Below, one piece after another: positions 20,761 to 22,547 of a DNA stretch of 22,547 bases. The stretch is taken from assembly GCA_002396125.1 (NCBI GenBank), contig DGWL01000014.1:1-22547 (forward strand). The letters are read 5' to 3'. Every line of letters begins with the position of its first letter. The first letter of the stretch is position 1. The position numbers were made by a program, and so were the translations under genes. The notes under the pieces were generated by a model. It was not told where the DNA came from. It saw only the letters and a program-made list of their open reading frames with translations, and ran no database searches. Source of the stretch: Porphyromonadaceae bacterium UBA4259 (GTDB lineage: Bacteria > Bacteroidota > Bacteroidia > Bacteroidales > Muribaculaceae).

Positions 20761-22547
20761 TTACCTAATCATCTTGCTTGTAATTGTGTTACCGTCGCTG
20801 TAGCGAGTAACCACAATGTTCACACCCTTGAAGGGCTCACTGCTCTCAACACCGATAGTATTGTAGTAGCGCACGCTCTCAACCTGGGCACTGCCTGCGA
20901 TAGTGCTGATGCCGGTGGGGATAGAGGTGGCATAAGTAATCTCATCGGTCTTCACATAATACTTGCCCGATGTGTCGTCCTTAACATAGAGGGTGGCGAA
21001 GTATTTCACGTTCTCGATGTTCACCATGTCGCCCTCTTTCTTGAGACCAGGAGCGCCACTGGCAGGAGCCTGTTCCACTGCCTGGAAGTTGTCACAGAGG
21101 GTGAAGGTGTTGTTGGGGTTCTTGGCATAGTCCTCGGCTTCCATGCCAAGGGTGCTAAGGGCTGCATAGTTGGTTCCTTCCCAGCCATATCCCGAGACAT
21201 CGGTGCTACCGTTGAGGAGCACCTTCTCACCATTGCCCACCTGGCGCCACACTCTGAGCAGGTAGCGAGAGTCCTTGTCGGTGCTGTTGATAATCGACTG
21301 AATGTCGATAGTGGCCAGAACATAGTGCTTGCCATCTGGGCTTACATATGTAGAAGCAACCATATTAATCCGGTTAATCTTAACCGATGCATCGCTCACA
21401 CTCTGCTTGTAGCAACCGTAGGTGTTGTCATTATACTCGGTGTATAACTCAGGAACATATACTGTGCCATCTACAATCTGGTCGGTGAAAACTGGGTTCA
21501 TAAGACCATTCTGATCAACGTTGATTGCCCCGTGAGCAATTTTCTCTAAAGCACTGCCAGTTGTTGCATCGGCAGCTCCCTTAAGAACACGATACTCAGT
21601 CATATCCTTAACCATATTGGGCGAGAATGTAATCTCTGCTTCATTATTTTCCTTAAGTGTATTATTGATGTCGCCATCAACATCAGCCTGACTATAAGTA
21701 GCACGAGAAACTACGTTTTCATTGGTCTTGAAAACGGGTGCGAAGCTAACTACGCATGTGAAGTTCGTGTTATTGTTACCCTCGGCAGGCACAACTCGAT
21801 ATTGGAAACCAGGATAAAGAGCTGTATTAGCTTTACGGCTGGTCATTTCATCGCTGTAGAACATGTCGCTGATCCCCATGATTTTTTCAGTACCCCATTG
21901 CAAGTCATATTGCTTGTTATCGGCATAAACAGGTGTTAGAATTTGTTTCAATCCCTCATCGTTCACAGCCTCTTTAGCTGCATCAGCATAATGAACGGTA
22001 AATGTTCCTGGATTCCATTGACTTTGCTCAATAGTTCCAACAGTTTTAAGGTAATTACCCTCATGGTCGCAACGCTGAATTTCAAGATTGCCAATGCCTT
22101 TAAATTCCAGGGTGGGATTATATACGGTGATTTTCAGGTCATTGCGATAAGCATTCTTGTTTTTAGCAAAATTGTAACGGCTCCAGTAGTCACCATTACC
22201 AACCCACATGTCCTCGGCATACTGGTCTAATTTGGCTTCACCCTGAATGTGCATGCCTATGCCAGCACTACCAAAGTTCTCATAGGTCAAATTGGGTATA
22301 TCAAGTGGATAAGCATTGTCTTGGAAAGCTGAAGCCACTATCAGGCCTCCATCAACATGATAAACCTTGTTACGCATTCTCCATGCTTGGGCAAGCGCCT
22401 CATACTCTTGGCTGACTTCAAACGTTTCCATATCACATTTTGACCACATATTGTAAGAGCGGTCAGTAATACCAGCATGACCTGTAATGTTGTTATCAAC
22501 ATAGATGTTCTCGCTCATTCCGTCAGGAAGGATTGCCGTGCGGTCAG
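20761..22547 (-). CDS. Large surface protein, C-terminal part, with T9SS-like end module
   Basis: The frame stays open through the right edge, so this is a partial gene of at least 594 codons; an internal Met at 22518 is not the start. The visible part has no family I can name. It is rich in Asn, Asp, Tyr and Thr and looks like successive beta-sandwich modules. Near its end come a linker (KTDEITYATSIPTGIS) and a module of about 45 residues (VESVRYYNTIGVESS, then PFKGVNIVVTRYSDGN, ending SKMIR). From family knowledge, 'V.SV.YYN..G......F.GVNIVVTRY.DG....K' is a common C-terminal module of large exported Prevotella and Muribaculaceae proteins, similar to the type IX secretion (T9SS) type A sorting domain. 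Export and surface attachment are therefore likely. Convergent with the GHL10 gene and closed by its own terminator. Confidence 0.8.
   Translation of the reverse strand, partial: DRTAILPDGMSENIYVDNNITGHAGITDRSYNMWSKCDMETFEVSQEYEALAQAWRMRNKVYHVDGGLIVASAFQDNAYPLDIPNLTYENFGSAGIGMHIQGEAKLDQYAEDMWVGNGDYWSRYNFAKNKNAYRNDLKITVYNPTLEFKGIGNLEIQRCDHEGNYLKTVGTIEQSQWNPGTFTVHYADAAKEAVNDEGLKQILTPVYADNKQYDLQWGTEKIMGISDMFYSDEMTSRKANTALYPGFQYRVVPAEGNNNTNFTCVVSFAPVFKTNENVVSRATYSQADVDGDINNTLKENNEAEITFSPNMVKDMTEYRVLKGAADATTGSALEKIAHGAINVDQNGLMNPVFTDQIVDGTVYVPELYTEYNDNTYGCYKQSVSDASVKINRINMVASTYVSPDGKHYVLATIDIQSIINSTDKDSRYLLRVWRQVGNGEKVLLNGSTDVSGYGWEGTNYAALSTLGMEAEDYAKNPNNTFTLCDNFQAVEQAPASGAPGLKKEGDMVNIENVKYFATLYVKDDTSGKYYVKTDEITYATSIPTGISTIAGSAQVESVRYYNTIGVESSEPFKGVNIVVTRYSDGNTITSKMIR

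Noticed and set aside
20635..21447. 270-codon plus-strand open frame
   Set aside because: Overlaps the terminator hairpins and the antisense of the right-edge surface protein; its start lies inside a hairpin and no domain is recognisable.
1..22547. CRISPR arrays, tRNA or rRNA genes, insertion sequences, prophage or toxin-antitoxin systems
   Set aside because: None seen: no regularly spaced direct repeats, no transposase or integrase motifs, no cloverleaf-like segments in the intergenic regions.

Overview
The window looks like chromosomal DNA of a member of the Bacteroidales, most likely Muribaculaceae or a Prevotella-like relative. The evidence is: repeated promoter motifs of the Bacteroidetes type (TAnnTTTG at -7, sometimes with TTTG about 20 bases upstream); almost no Shine-Dalgarno sequences; families typical of this order (DUF1573, DUF4491, a standalone double LAB_N protein, MeaB, a GH25 lysozyme); and large secreted proteins ending in a dockerin-like or a T9SS-like C-terminal module. 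The genus is inferred from style, not from a marker gene. No rRNA, tRNA, insertion sequence, phage or CRISPR array was seen.

Layout. (1) 1-2,926, minus strand: the 5' end of a secreted protein (possibly an SGNH/GDSL hydrolase), an OmpA-type glycine-zipper lipoprotein, a 576-base AT-rich intergenic region with a possible small RNA, and a GH25 lysozyme with a long charged coiled-coil tail. (2) 3,133-6,454, plus strand: two DUF1573 genes overlapping by 4 bases, then meaB and a small lipoprotein, ending in a shared bidirectional terminator. (3) 10,240-6,536, minus strand: a probable four-gene operon of ABC ATPase, ABC-2 permease, exported LD-carboxypeptidase (S66) and DUF4491. (4) 10,330-10,956, plus strand: a duplicated LAB_N membrane protein, divergent from the ABC operon and probably leaderless. 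(5) 11,128-13,128, plus strand: a secreted multidomain protein with a dockerin-like C-terminus and a strong terminator. (6) 13,366-17,871, plus strand: a housekeeping run of SDR, HAD phosphatase, ribF, upp, tsaE and birA. (7) 17,971-20,580, plus strand: a GHL10 (DUF187) glycosidase-like protein with FN3-type modules and an almost identical dockerin-like C-terminus. (8) 20,761 to the right edge, minus strand: the C-terminal part of a large surface protein with a T9SS-like end module.

How the genes fit together. Most are cell-envelope or cofactor and nucleotide housekeeping functions. RibF makes FMN and FAD, BirA charges biotin carboxylases, MeaB protects B12-dependent methylmalonyl-CoA mutase (the succinate-propionate route), Upp salvages uracil, and TsaE takes part in t6A tRNA modification. 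GH25, LD-carboxypeptidase and the OmpA lipoprotein act on or bind peptidoglycan. The secreted proteins at the right end are probably concerned with glycans or surface display.

The most interesting signals are: an 80-base stretch of the two dockerin-like cassettes that is nearly identical even at synonymous sites; small intergenic repeats (AATGC-type tracts and a CAGTT-type tract) that supply the last or first codons of neighbouring genes; a perfect 17-bp inverted repeat between tsaE and birA; an SDR whose catalytic Tyr is Phe; and a possible minus-strand small RNA near 1,240-1,370. I did not find a clearly new multi-gene system.
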